From assembly GCF_900104625.1 (NCBI RefSeq), contig NZ_FNVZ01000005.1, forward strand, positions 310,001-374,000: 64,000 nt of DNA, given 5' to 3'. Numbering within the stretch: position 1 is the stretch's first letter; the number at the start of each line of letters is the position of its first letter. This DNA comes from Leptotrichia massiliensis (GTDB taxonomy: Bacteria; Fusobacteriota; Fusobacteriia; Fusobacteriales; Leptotrichiaceae). Positions 50,811-59,868 of this stretch are shown here, in pieces. The notes below the pieces were generated by a model. It ran no database searches. It worked only from the letters and a program-made list of their open reading frames with translations, and had not been told where the DNA came from. The position numbers and the translations under genes were made by a program.

Positions 50811-52523
50811 TTGGACGAAAATAGAAAAATTGCTGTAAATTTTGAAAATTTTACATTTAAGTACGAAAGTCAGTCGGAACCTACATTACATAATATAAAT
50901 TTGAAAATTTATGAAGGGGAGAAAGTCGTTATAATAGGGCCGTCAGGCTCTGGGAAAAGTACTTTGGGACATTGTATAAATGGACTTGTTCCTTATTTTT
51001 ACAAGGGGGAAATAACAGGAAAGTTTGAGATTTATGGGAAAAAGTGCAAAGAAGTATTTGAACATTCTAAATACGTGGGAACTGTTCTTCAGGATTCGGA
51101 TGCACAGTTTGTGGGGCTTACTGTTGCGGAAGATATAGCGTTTGCTCTGGAAAATGATGAAGTAAAGACACAGATTATGAAAGAGAAGGTAAAGGAAATA
51201 GCAAAATTTGTAAAAATTGAAACACTGCTTGACTTGAAGCCACATGATTTATCTGGGGGACAGAAGCAGAAAGTGTCACTTGCTGGAATAATGGTGGACG
51301 ATACCAACATTGTTCTATATGATGAACCGCTTGCAAATCTTGATCCTTTGAGTGGAAAATACGCTATTGAACTGATAGACGAACTTCATAATAATAAAAA
51401 ACTAACTACAATAATTATAGAGCATAGGCTTGAAGATGTGCTGCACAGGGGAATTGACAGGATTATTGTTGTGAATGAAGGCAGAATTATTGCTGACGAT
51501 AGACCAGATAATATTTTAACTGGAAATTTGCTAAGCAGTATGAACATAAGAGAGCCTTTGTATATTTCCTTGCTAAAATACAGTAATGCCAATCTTGAGA
51601 AATATAGCAGTATTTCTAATATTGAAAAGATTGACTTTTCTGAACCAAAAGACGGCATTTTAAACTGGATAAAATATAATTCTCCGAAAGCAAGGGAAAA
51701 ATCTGAAGAAACATTATTAAAACTTGAAAATATCTCATTTTCATACAATAAGAAAAGAAAAATATTAAAAAACATAGATATAGATGTAAAAAAAGGTGAA
51801 ATGATAAGCATAGTTGGTTCAAATGGAGCTGGAAAATCTACGCTGTCAAAGGTTATTGCAGGATTTGAAAAGCAGGATGAAGGCAAGATTTATTATAAAA
51901 ATTTGGATATAAGTGATGAAAATATAACAAAAAGAGCTGAAAAAATAGGTTTTGTGCTGCAAAATCCAAATACAATGATTTCAAAAGTTACAGTTTTTGA
52001 TGAAGTTGCATTAGGACTGAAAACTAGAGGAGTTTCAGAAGATGAAATAGAAAAAAGAGTTATTGAAATTTTGGAAATATGTAAATTAAAGCCATTTAGG
52101 AAATGGCCTATAAAAGCACTTAGCTATGGACAGAAAAAAAGGGTTACAATAGCGTCTGTCCTTGTATTACAGCCTGAGATGATAATAGTGGACGAACCGA
52201 CAGCAGGGCAGGATTTATTTCATTACAAGGAAATAATGGAATTTTTGAAACAGCTGAATGAATTTGGGATTACAATTTTATTTATAACGCATGATATGCA
52301 TTTAATGTTAGAGTATACTGACAAGGCATACGTTTTTAATGAAGGTAAAATTATAAAATCAGGAAATCCAGCACAAATTTTGGTAGATAGGAATGTGTTG
52401 GAACAGGCAAATTTGAAGGAAACTTCACTTCATTATGTGGCAGAAAAGACAGGGATAAATTCCGAAGAGCTTATAAGAACATTTGTGCATTATGAAAAAG
52501 AGCAGAAAAAGGCAGGTGATTAG
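50811..52523 (+). CDS. ECF transporter double ATPase (EcfA-EcfA' fusion)
   Basis: 570 residues made of two ABC ATPase domains in tandem. Domain 1: Walker A GPSGSGKST (residues about 44-52), signature LSGGQKQKVSLAG, Walker B NIVLYDEPLANLDP and a switch His in IIIEHRLEDV. Domain 2: Walker A GSNGAGKST, Q-loop FVLQNPNTMISK, signature LSYGQKKRVTIAS, Walker B MIIVDEPTAGQD and LFITHDMHLM. It starts at a TTG at 50811 with GGAGGAG just upstream. It powers the S component encoded before it, through the T component whose ATG directly follows its stop. Confidence 0.93.
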   Translation: MDENRKIAVNFENFTFKYESQSEPTLHNINLKIYEGEKVVIIGPSGSGKSTLGHCINGLVPYFYKGEITGKFEIYGKKCKEVFEHSKYVGTVLQDSDAQFVGLTVAEDIAFALENDEVKTQIMKEKVKEIAKFVKIETLLDLKPHDLSGGQKQKVSLAGIMVDDTNIVLYDEPLANLDPLSGKYAIELIDELHNNKKLTTIIIEHRLEDVLHRGIDRIIVVNEGRIIADDRPDNILTGNLLSSMNIREPLYISLLKYSNANLEKYSSISNIEKIDFSEPKDGILNWIKYNSPKAREKSEETLLKLENISFSYNKKRKILKNIDIDVKKGEMISIVGSNGAGKSTLSKVIAGFEKQDEGKIYYKNLDISDENITKRAEKIGFVLQNPNTMISKVTVFDEVALGLKTRGVSEDEIEKRVIEILEICKLKPFRKWPIKALSYGQKKRVTIASVLVLQPEMIIVDEPTAGQDLFHYKEIMEFLKQLNEFGITILFITHDMHLMLEYTDKAYVFNEGKIIKSGNPAQILVDRNVLEQANLKETSLHYVAEKTGINSEELIRTFVHYEKEQKKAGD

Positions 52524-53360
52524 ATGGCAGGTACATTTTTACTGGAATATATCGAAAAAGATTCTGTGATTCATAGACTAAATGGAGCGACAAAACTAAT
52601 TTGTTTCATATTATGGACTGTTGCAATTATGTTTACTTACGATACGAGGCTTCTTTTAGCTTTGACATTTTTAGGATTTGTACTTTTTAGAATTTCCAAA
52701 ATAAAGTTTAATGAAATAAAAATTGTATTTTATCTAATTACTATTTTTCTTGTATTAAATTTAATTATGATTTTTTTATTCTCTCCTCTTGAAGGAACAA
52801 AAATTTATGGAACAAGGCATGATATTTTAAAAATTTTTGGAAATTATGTGATAACGAAGGAACAGCTATTTTATGAGTTTAATATATTTATAAAGTATTT
52901 TTCGGTTATTCCTGTCGCTTTGCTGTTTATAATTACAACAAATCCAAGCGAGTTTGCGTCTTCATTAAACAGGATAGGTGTGCCGTACAAATTTTCTTAT
53001 GCAGTTTCGATTGCACTAAGATATATTCCAACTGTGCAAGAGGACTTTGTTACAATTAGCAAGGCACAGCAGGCAAAAGGAATAGATATTTCCAAAAATG
53101 TAAAATTAATAACAAGAATAAAAAATATATCCTATACATTAATGCCGTTAATATTTTCAAGCATTGAAAAAATAGATATTATAAGCAATGCAATGATTTT
53201 AAGAGGATTTGGAAAAAGAAAAAAGCGAACGTGGTATCAGGCAAGAAAAATGAAAATGCCAGATGTTATAGCAATAGTTGTAACAGCAATATTCGTAATT
53301 ATTTCAATTGTACTTATAAAAATAAATGGTGGAAGATTCTATAATCCTTTTGTGAATTAG
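52524..53360 (+). CDS. ECF transporter T component
   Basis: 278-residue membrane protein with about five helices: LICFILWTVAIMFTYDTRLL, FYLITIFLVLNLIMIFLF, YFSVIPVALLFIITTNPSEF. The cytoplasmic coupling helices have the two Ala-Arg-Gly-type motifs in degenerate form: SKAQQAKGIDISKN and NAMILRGFGKRKKR. It begins on the base after the ATPase stop (TAG then ATG), so translation is coupled. Together with the UPF0397 S component and the double ATPase it forms one dedicated uptake system. Confidence 0.9.
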   Translation: MAGTFLLEYIEKDSVIHRLNGATKLICFILWTVAIMFTYDTRLLLALTFLGFVLFRISKIKFNEIKIVFYLITIFLVLNLIMIFLFSPLEGTKIYGTRHDILKIFGNYVITKEQLFYEFNIFIKYFSVIPVALLFIITTNPSEFASSLNRIGVPYKFSYAVSIALRYIPTVQEDFVTISKAQQAKGIDISKNVKLITRIKNISYTLMPLIFSSIEKIDIISNAMILRGFGKRKKRTWYQARKMKMPDVIAIVVTAIFVIISIVLIKINGGRFYNPFVN

Positions 53361-53415
53361 AAAAATTTGACTGTGAAATAAGATTTGAATTTTTAATGAG
53401 AGGAATGATGGGAAA

Positions 53416-54087
53416 ATGGTTAATATCGGAAATGACTGGGATGAAATTTTTAAAAAAGAAAAAGAATTTGAAAAAGATTACTATTTGGATTTGAGAAAAT
53501 TTTTAGTGAAAGAATATAAGACAAAAACAATTTATCCTGATAAAAATGAGATTTTTTCTGCATTTAAGCTAACTAGTTATAAGGACTGCAAAGTTGTAAT
53601 TCTAGGACAGGATCCGTATCATGGCGAAAATCAGGCACATGGACTGGCATTTTCTGTAAAGCAGGGAGTTGCCTTGCCACCTTCCCTAAAAAATATTTAT
53701 AAAGAAATTGAAAATGAATTTGGCTACAAAATGAGTAAAAATGGATTTCTTGAAAAATGGGCAAAACAGGGAGTCCTGCTTTTAAATACAGCACTTACTG
53801 TAGTTGCTGGAAATGCCAACTCACATTCAAAAATCGGATGGGAAATTTTTACAGATAATGTGATAAAATATTTAGATAGACGTGAAGACCCAATAATTTT
53901 CATACTTTGGGGAAATAATGCCAAAAGCAAGAAAGCCTTTATTGATACAAATAAACATTATATTCTAGAAAGTGTTCATCCAAGCCCATTATCTGCAAGC
54001 CGTGGATTTTTTGGATGTGGACATTTTAAGAAAGCTAATGATATTTTGAAAGAACTAGGGAAAGAGGAAATTGACTGGCAAATGTAA
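53416..54087 (+). CDS. ung: Uracil-DNA glycosylase
   Basis: 223-residue family 1 enzyme removing uracil from DNA. The water-activating loop is VILGQDPYHGENQAHGLAFS (Asp66 in GQDPYHG), the Ser/Pro loop is KQGVALPPSLKNIYKEIE, LLNTALTVVAGNANSH carries the uracil-recognition Asn region, and the leucine/His loop is HPSPLSASRGFFG. ATG 53416 follows GAGGAATGATGGG, so the site is moderate. It is a single gene in the repair set of the window (uvrB, radA, disA, xseA). Confidence 0.97.
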   Translation: MVNIGNDWDEIFKKEKEFEKDYYLDLRKFLVKEYKTKTIYPDKNEIFSAFKLTSYKDCKVVILGQDPYHGENQAHGLAFSVKQGVALPPSLKNIYKEIENEFGYKMSKNGFLEKWAKQGVLLLNTALTVVAGNANSHSKIGWEIFTDNVIKYLDRREDPIIFILWGNNAKSKKAFIDTNKHYILESVHPSPLSASRGFFGCGHFKKANDILKELGKEEIDWQM

Positions 54088-54229
54088 AAATAAAAACTAT
54101 AAAATTTGATTAACATTGCTATCTAGAGGTCAAGTTCTCTTGTCCAAAAATAGAAAGTTACTGTATTAACAAAATTCCAAAGAATTTTTTAAAATGATTA
54201 TTTAAATTTTATGAAAGGGAGGAGTTTTT

Positions 54230-54799
54230 GTGAATTTTAGAAAATCAACTTTTGATGATGTGGAGAGAATTTTGGAAATCATCGAAAAAGCAAAAATTGA
54301 ACTAAGGAAACTTGGTTTAGATCAATGGCAAAATGGATATCCAAATAGGGAAGTTATTGAAAATGATGTAAAGTTGGGAATTAGTTATGTTCTTGAAGAT
54401 ATTGAAAAAAATAGAAATGAATTAGAATCAGAAAATTTAAAAAAAATTTTAGGAACAATTGTTTTATCGCCTGAAAAGGAAGAACCGTATTCCAAGATTG
54501 AAGGGAAATGGATATCAGATGATGATTATATCGTAATCCACAGGCTGGCAGTTAATTCTGAAATAAAGAATAAAGGAATTGCAACAAAGATATTAGAATT
54601 TTCGGAAAAAGAGTGTATAAAAAATAAAATACTCAGTATAAAAGCAGATACACATGAAAATAATGAGCCTATGAAAAGGTTTCTTGAAAAAAACGGATTT
54701 AGTTATTGTGGTGTGATTTATTTGGATAGAGAGCCTGATGTTGGTGAAAAGAGAATTGCTTATGAGAAAATAATAAAAATACCACATAAGTTGTTGTAA
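54230..54799 (+). CDS. GNAT-family acetyltransferase
   Basis: 189 residues with a GNAT fold: an opening FRKSTFDDVERILEIIEKAK, an LGLDQWQNGYPNREVIENDV stretch as in many small-molecule acetyltransferases, YIVIHRLAVNSEIKNKGIAT as motif A with the acetyl-CoA-binding N-K-G-I-A-T, and SIKADTHENNEPMKRFLEKN followed by GFSYCGVIYLD. It begins at a GTG at 54230 with GGGAGGAG before it. Substrate unknown. It stands alone, followed by repeat copy D. Confidence 0.87.
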   Translation: MNFRKSTFDDVERILEIIEKAKIELRKLGLDQWQNGYPNREVIENDVKLGISYVLEDIEKNRNELESENLKKILGTIVLSPEKEEPYSKIEGKWISDDDYIVIHRLAVNSEIKNKGIATKILEFSEKECIKNKILSIKADTHENNEPMKRFLEKNGFSYCGVIYLDREPDVGEKRIAYEKIIKIPHKLL

Positions 54800-54849
54800 A
54801 AATTTATTTTTAATAATTTTTAATCAAAATAACAGTTTGTAATTAAATT

Positions 54850-54985
54850 AAAATGTCGTGATTTTTTTGAAATAAAATTGACTGTTTGAGCGAAGTTGTA
54901 CGTAGCGAGTTTCAATTTTGTTTCAAAAAAATGCTTAGACGAGCCAGGGATGCAAGGGAAATGGCGATTGATTTCCCTTGCGTTA
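54850..54985 (+). repeat. Best-preserved single structured intergenic repeat (copy D)
   Basis: Arms 54860-54880 and 54911-54931 form a 21-pair helix with one G-T wobble. The 30-base loop starts CTGTTTGAGCG and ends GTAGCGAGTT. Then come GCTTAGACGAGC (54932-54943), CAGGGAT, and an 11-pair hairpin GCAAGGGAAAT/ATTTCCCTTGC (54951-54961, 54970-54980) with loop GGCGATTG, ending GTTAAAA. It lies in the 305-base gap between an acetyltransferase gene and a PLP enzyme gene, both on the + strand. There is no T-run after the hairpin, so it is not an ordinary terminator. Confidence 0.82.
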
Positions 54986-55104
54986 AAAAAAGAGAAAATA
55001 TAGAAATAAAGAAAAAATTATTAATTAAAATATAAAAACCTTAATCTAAGAAGATTATTAAACACATTTAATAAAAAGAGAAAGAAATGGAGTGTGATAG
55101 TGTT

Positions 55105-56238
55105 ATGAGATTTGAAACAAAAACGATACATGGGATAAGAAAAGAAAAGAAGAAGGAATTATGGGGAACAAATGTTAATTTTGCTTCAACTTTTCCTGTT
55201 GCGGAATTTGGAGTAACGCAGGAATTTGAATATTCAAGAGTTTCGGCTCCTACGAGAAACGAACTGGAAGAAATACTTGCTGCATTGGAAAATGGGAAAT
55301 ATGGGTATGCATTTTCATCGGGAATGGCGACTACAACGTCTGTATTTACAATGTTTGAAGCGGGAGATCATATTATTTTAAGTCAGGATATTTATGGTGG
55401 GACTTATAGAATTGTTCATGATATTTATTCAAAATTTGGATTGGAATATACTTTTGTTGATACAACGGACTTGGATAATATTCGAAATGCAATTAAAGAA
55501 AACACAAAAGCTATTTTTATTGAAACACCGTCAAATCCATTGCTTGATGTTACAGATATAAAAGGAGTCGTAGAAATTGCGAAAAAGCATAACTTGATAA
55601 CAATTGCAGATAATACTTTTATGACTCCATATTTACAAAAACCGCTTGATTTTGGGATTGATATTGTAATTCATAGTGCAACTAAATTTTTATCTGGACA
55701 TCATGATTTGCTGGCTGGAGTTGCGATCACAAATGATGAGGGGCTTGCGGAAAAAATTAAATTTTCACAAGTTGCGGCTGGAGCTTTAATTTCTCCATTT
55801 GACAGCTGGCTTTTGATGAGAAGTCTTAAAACATTGAAACTTAGAGTGGAAGCGGCACAAACAAATACCGAAAAACTGATAGAATTTTTTCAAAGCCATA
55901 ATGCAGTTGATAAAATTTACTATCCGACTTTGGATACGAATAAAGGCAAAAAAATTCATGAAAGTCAGGCAACAGGCGGAGGTTCAGTATTCTCATTTAC
56001 TTTAAAGGACGATTCAAAAGTAAAAACGTTTTTTGAAAGTTTGAATGTGGCACTATTTGCAGCGAGTCTCGGTGGGGCAGAAACTTTGGTAACTCATCCA
56101 AGTACGATTACACATGCCGAAATGCCTGATGAAGAAAAAGAGGCTAGAGGATTTACGAACTCATTGATAAGAATTGCAGTTGGATTTGAGAATATTGATG
56201 ATTTGATTGAAGATTTTAAACAGGCATTGGAAAAATAA
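55105..56238 (+). CDS. PLP-dependent transsulfuration enzyme (cystathionine gamma-synthase/lyase type)
   Basis: About 377 residues of the Cys/Met metabolism PLP family. MRFETKTIHG is the usual opening; YSRVSAPTRNELEEILAALE, DIYGGTYRIV, the aldimine-side IETPSNPLLDVTDI, Asp in TIADNTFMTPY and the PLP Lys in VIHSATKFLSGHHDLLAG are all present. Start: ATG 55105 fits the family opening, with GGAGTG 12 bases before; ATG 55087 is an alternative adding six residues. Family members make or break cystathionine, or release methanethiol or H2S from Met or Cys; the subgroup cannot be fixed by eye. Single gene in this context. Confidence 0.92.
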   Translation: MRFETKTIHGIRKEKKKELWGTNVNFASTFPVAEFGVTQEFEYSRVSAPTRNELEEILAALENGKYGYAFSSGMATTTSVFTMFEAGDHIILSQDIYGGTYRIVHDIYSKFGLEYTFVDTTDLDNIRNAIKENTKAIFIETPSNPLLDVTDIKGVVEIAKKHNLITIADNTFMTPYLQKPLDFGIDIVIHSATKFLSGHHDLLAGVAITNDEGLAEKIKFSQVAAGALISPFDSWLLMRSLKTLKLRVEAAQTNTEKLIEFFQSHNAVDKIYYPTLDTNKGKKIHESQATGGGSVFSFTLKDDSKVKTFFESLNVALFAASLGGAETLVTHPSTITHAEMPDEEKEARGFTNSLIRIAVGFENIDDLIEDFKQALEK

Positions 56239-56257
56239 AGAATAAAGGAAAAAATAG

Positions 56258-56944
56258 ATGGCAACAAAAAGAAGAAGAAAAACTGGAAGAAGTTCAAAAG
56301 TTGGAAATGAAAAATTAATTGCTGCGATAATTACTGTATTATTAGCAATATTTGGATTAGCATACAATGGAGTTAATTCAAAATCGAGTAAAAAAAGAAC
56401 AAAAACAACCAATTCCAAAAAAAGTACAGCTGCAAAAAGTACAAAAAATAATTCTTCAAATGCTAAAGTTGTGCAAAATCCAACTATTCTGAAAGGTTAT
56501 CAGGCTGTAAAAGTCAGCGATGGAGATACTATGAATGTTCAGAAAGTGGAAAATGGGAAATTTACTGGAGAAGTTATAAAAATTAGGATGTTTGGAATTG
56601 ATGCTCCTGAAAAGACGCAGGATTATGGTAATGAAAGCAAGCAGGCGCTGGAAAAGCTGGTAAGTGGAAAGACACTTGAAATTGAAGAGAAAAACAGGGA
56701 TAGATACGGCAGAACAGTTGCTGTAGTCTATGCTGATGGAAAAAATGTAAATGAGGAAATGGTAAAGGCTGGGAATGCATGGTGGTATCAGGAATATGAT
56801 AAAAATGATACTAGAATGCAGGCTTACCAGGAAAATGCCAAAAAGAATAAACTTGGACTGTTTGGGAAAAGAGGATATATAGAGCCGTGGAATTACAGAA
56901 GAGAGAAAAAGGCGGCAGCAACGGGCAGAACTAAAAATAAATAA
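56258..56944 (+). CDS. Thermonuclease-family (SNase) protein, membrane-anchored
   Basis: 228 residues. A basic start (MATKRRRKTGRSSK) and one hydrophobic segment (LIAAIITVLLAIFGLAYNG) anchor the protein, a Ser/Lys/Asn-rich linker follows, and the staphylococcal-nuclease-like domain is in the C-terminal half: AVKVSDGDTMNVQKVE, KIRMFGIDAPEKTQDYG, RDRYGRTVAVVYADGKNVNE and GNAWWYQEYDKND. The catalytic Arg, Asp and Glu positions (R-M-F-G-I-D; E-K-N-R-D-R) appear kept. It would act outside the inner membrane, perhaps on extracellular or imported DNA. It starts 19 bases after the PLP enzyme stop. Confidence 0.9.
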   Translation: MATKRRRKTGRSSKVGNEKLIAAIITVLLAIFGLAYNGVNSKSSKKRTKTTNSKKSTAAKSTKNNSSNAKVVQNPTILKGYQAVKVSDGDTMNVQKVENGKFTGEVIKIRMFGIDAPEKTQDYGNESKQALEKLVSGKTLEIEEKNRDRYGRTVAVVYADGKNVNEEMVKAGNAWWYQEYDKNDTRMQAYQENAKKNKLGLFGKRGYIEPWNYRREKKAAATGRTKNK

Positions 56945-57005
56945 TGAGTTTAAGTAATTTTGTTAAATGAATAAAAAGAAGTGAAATAAAGAAAAGGATG
57001 ATAAG

Positions 57006-58289
57006 ATGTTTATAGATGAAAGTGTAATTACGGTAATTTCTGGAAATGGAGGAGATGGAGCGGCTACATTCAGACGTGAAAAATTTGTCCAGTTTGGAGG
57101 GCCTGATGGTGGAGATGGTGGAAAAGGCGGAGATATTGTCTTTATCGCTGATCCAAATATTAACACTCTTGTGGATTTTAAGAGCAGTAAAAAATTTAAG
57201 GCACAAGACGGGACAAAAGGGTCTGCTGCACGTTCTACTGGAAAATCAGGGGAAGACTTGATTATAAAAGTTCCAATTGGAACAATGATTAGGGATTTTG
57301 AAACTAATAAACTGCTGCTTGATTTAGATAATCCAAATGAAAAAGTAATATTTTTAAAAGGTGGAGATGGTGGACGTGGAAATATTCATTTCAAATCATC
57401 AGTGAAAAAAGCTCCAAGAATAGCGGAAAGTGGGCGTGAAGGTGTAGAGTTAAAAATAAAGCTGGAATTAAAACTGCTTGCTGATGTGGCTCTTGTGGGC
57501 TATCCGAGCGTAGGAAAATCAAGTTTTATTAATAAAGTGTCAGCTGCCAAATCAAAAGTTGCAAGTTACCATTTTACAACATTAAAGCCTAAATTGGGAG
57601 TTGTCAGAATGGGAGATGAGGAAAGTTTTGTGGTGGCGGATGTCCCAGGACTTATTGAAGGAGCTCACGAAGGAGTGGGACTTGGAGATAGATTTTTAAA
57701 GCATATTGAAAGATGTAAGCTGATTATTCATATTGTGGATATTTCAGGACTTGATGGACGTGACCCTAAAGAAGATTTTGTAAAAATAAATCACGAATTA
57801 AAAAATTACAGCGAAAAGTTATCTCAAAAGAGGCAGATTGTAGTAGCAAATAAAATTGATATGCTCTATGAAGATAAAAAATACGATGAATTTGAAAAAT
57901 TTGTGAAGGAAAATGGAGCAGAATACGTGTATCCAGTTTCTGTAATTGCAAATGATGGATTAAAGCCAGTTTTATCAAAGGCGTGGGAATTAATTCAAGA
58001 AATACCTAGAGAAGAGTTAGAAGAAGTTTATTCGGTTGAGGAACTAATTCAGGAAAATAACAAGAAAGAAGACTGGATTATTAAGAAAACAGCAGATAAT
58101 GTATTTGAAATTGATGGGCGTATTGTGGATGATGTGCTGAGAAAATATGTATTTATAGGAGAAGAGGGGATAATAAATTTCCTTCAGAAAATGAGAAGTC
58201 TTGGAATGGAGACAGAGCTTGAAAAGGCTGGGGTTGAAGAAGGAGATATTATAATTATTGCTGGATATGAATTTGAATATGTGATTTAG
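57006..58289 (+). CDS. obgE: GTPase Obg/CgtA
   Basis: 427-residue GTPase acting in late 50S assembly and stress response. The Obg fold is glycine-rich: GNGGDGAATFRREKFVQFGG, PDGGDGGKGGDIVF, then GGDGGRGN. The G domain has G1 GYPSVGKSSFINKVS, switch FTTLKPKLGVV, G3 ADVPGLIEGAHEGVGLG and G4 NKIDM. The C-terminal OCT domain (VDDVLRKYVFIGEEG, FLQKMRSLGME) is present, so the protein is full length. AGGATG-like bases precede the ATG weakly. Confidence 0.97.
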   Translation: MFIDESVITVISGNGGDGAATFRREKFVQFGGPDGGDGGKGGDIVFIADPNINTLVDFKSSKKFKAQDGTKGSAARSTGKSGEDLIIKVPIGTMIRDFETNKLLLDLDNPNEKVIFLKGGDGGRGNIHFKSSVKKAPRIAESGREGVELKIKLELKLLADVALVGYPSVGKSSFINKVSAAKSKVASYHFTTLKPKLGVVRMGDEESFVVADVPGLIEGAHEGVGLGDRFLKHIERCKLIIHIVDISGLDGRDPKEDFVKINHELKNYSEKLSQKRQIVVANKIDMLYEDKKYDEFEKFVKENGAEYVYPVSVIANDGLKPVLSKAWELIQEIPREELEEVYSVEELIQENNKKEDWIIKKTADNVFEIDGRIVDDVLRKYVFIGEEGIINFLQKMRSLGMETELEKAGVEEGDIIIIAGYEFEYVI

Positions 58290-58368
58290 TAATAAATTTT
58301 TATAAAAATATTTACAAAGAAAGAAAAATGTGGTTTACTTATAATGAGGGAGGATAAAAAATTAGAAA

Positions 58369-59286
58369 ATGCAAAAAAAATTAAAAGGGATTGTTATTGC
58401 AGGTGCGACGGGAGTGGGGAAAACAGATTTGTCAATAAAACTTGCAAAACAATTAAATGCAGTGATTATATCGGCAGATGCATCTCAAGTTTATAAGGAA
58501 CTGAATATTGGAACAGCAAAGATAGCTCATGAAGAAATGCAGAGAATACCGCATTATATGATTGACATTGTAAATCCTGATGAAGATTATTCTGTGGGAG
58601 ATTTTGAAAGAGCTGTAAATGTTATTTTGAATGAAAATTGTCAAAATACTGAAAAAAATGTTATTATTGCAGGTGGAACAGGACTTTATATAAAATCAAT
58701 TACAGATGGATTTGCACAGTTGCCGTCAAAAGATGAAAAAATTAGAGCTGATTTAGAAAACAAGAATATAGAAGAATTACATGAGATTTTAAAAAGGCTC
58801 GATAAAAAGTCTTATGATGAGATTGACTTATCCAACAAATTACGATTAGTCAGGGCTATTGAAGTTTGTCTTTTGACTGGTGGAAAATTTAGCGAATTGC
58901 GTGTTCAAAATGTCAAGAATAATAACTACGAATTTCTTAAAATCTTTCTTACACGGGATAGAAAAGAACTTTATGAGCGTATTAATAAGCGAGTGGACAT
59001 TATGATTTCAAAGGGGCTTGTTGAAGAAGCACACAAAATATATACGAAATATAACAAAAGTTGTTTCAAAATATCGTCAATAGGCTACAAGGAATTATTT
59101 TGCTATTTTGATGTGAAAATAACGTTAGAGGAAGCCATTGAAGAAATAAAAAAGGAAAGTCGAAGATATGCAAAAAGACAAATGACATGGTTCAAAAAAG
59201 AAAAAAACTATATTACTTATAATTTGTCAGAATTAACTGAAGATAAAGTAATAAAAGACATTTTTGAAAAATGGAAAAAATTTTAG
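58369..59286 (+). CDS. miaA: tRNA dimethylallyltransferase
   Basis: 305-residue enzyme adding a dimethylallyl group to A37 of tRNAs reading U-starting codons. The P-loop is IAGATGVGKTDLSIKLAKQL, then ISADASQVYKELNIGTAKI, IPHYMIDIVNPDEDYSVGDF, VIIAGGTGLYIKSITDGF and RYAKRQMTWFKKE near the C-terminus, all typical. Length is as expected. It is followed within 35 bases by a PTS EIIA gene. MiaB, the next enzyme in the path, is not in the window. Confidence 0.97.
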   Translation: MQKKLKGIVIAGATGVGKTDLSIKLAKQLNAVIISADASQVYKELNIGTAKIAHEEMQRIPHYMIDIVNPDEDYSVGDFERAVNVILNENCQNTEKNVIIAGGTGLYIKSITDGFAQLPSKDEKIRADLENKNIEELHEILKRLDKKSYDEIDLSNKLRLVRAIEVCLLTGGKFSELRVQNVKNNNYEFLKIFLTRDRKELYERINKRVDIMISKGLVEEAHKIYTKYNKSCFKISSIGYKELFCYFDVKITLEEAIEEIKKESRRYAKRQMTWFKKEKNYITYNLSELTEDKVIKDIFEKWKKF

Positions 59287-59320
59287 AAAGGAGATTACAG
59301 GCTGTGTCCTGTATAAAATC

Positions 59321-59776
59321 ATGAAGATATTAGAATATTTGACACCGGAAAGAGTAAAATTACATTTGACAGGAGAAACTAAAAAGGAAATTATTAAGGA
59401 AATGGCACAATTATTTGTGGAAAGCGGAGTGCTTGATTCAGAAGATCTGGAAGAATTTGTAAAAGAAATAAATGAAAGAGAAAAATTGACACCTACAGGA
59501 ATGCAGGATGGAATAGCAATTCCGCATGCAAGAACACCGTTTGTAAAAAAACTTTCCCTTGCCTTAGGAATCTCTAATAAAGGTGTGGATTTTGAAAGTA
59601 TGGATGGAGAACCTTCAAAATTAATTTTTATGATTGCAGCTCCAGAAGAAACAAAAAAAGAACATTTAGATTTGTTAGCTGAAATTTCAAAACTAACATA
59701 TGAAGAAGAATTAATTGAGCAAATGGAAAATGTAGATACAATAGAAGAAATTTTTGAAAAATTAAAAAATATTTAA
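59321..59776 (+). CDS. PTS EIIA component, fructose/nitrogen type
   Basis: 151-residue EIIA of the PTS_EIIA_2 family. LTPERVKLHLTGETKKEIIK opens the domain, and the phosphorylated His is in GMQDGIAIPHARTPFVKKLS. MIAAPEETKKEHLDLLAEIS follows. There is no EIIB, EIIC or sigma-54 gene next to it, so it could be a regulatory PtsN-like protein or serve a transporter elsewhere. The only in-frame ATG that fits the family start is 59321, but AAAGGAG lies 28 bases earlier; ACAGG/CCTGT between them could form a small hairpin that shortens the distance. Confidence 0.87.
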   Translation: MKILEYLTPERVKLHLTGETKKEIIKEMAQLFVESGVLDSEDLEEFVKEINEREKLTPTGMQDGIAIPHARTPFVKKLSLALGISNKGVDFESMDGEPSKLIFMIAAPEETKKEHLDLLAEISKLTYEEELIEQMENVDTIEEIFEKLKNI

Positions 59777-59868
59777 AAATAATATTAATAAAGTATGTAT
59801 ATTTACTGATTTTATTTGATATTTTAAAATTAAAAAAAAATATTTTTGTATTTTATTTGAAAAATTAA

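Noticed and set aside
51386-51886. Minus-strand frame of 166 residues opposite the ECF ATPase
   Set aside because: Shadow frame, without start signals, of a gene with complete ABC motifs.
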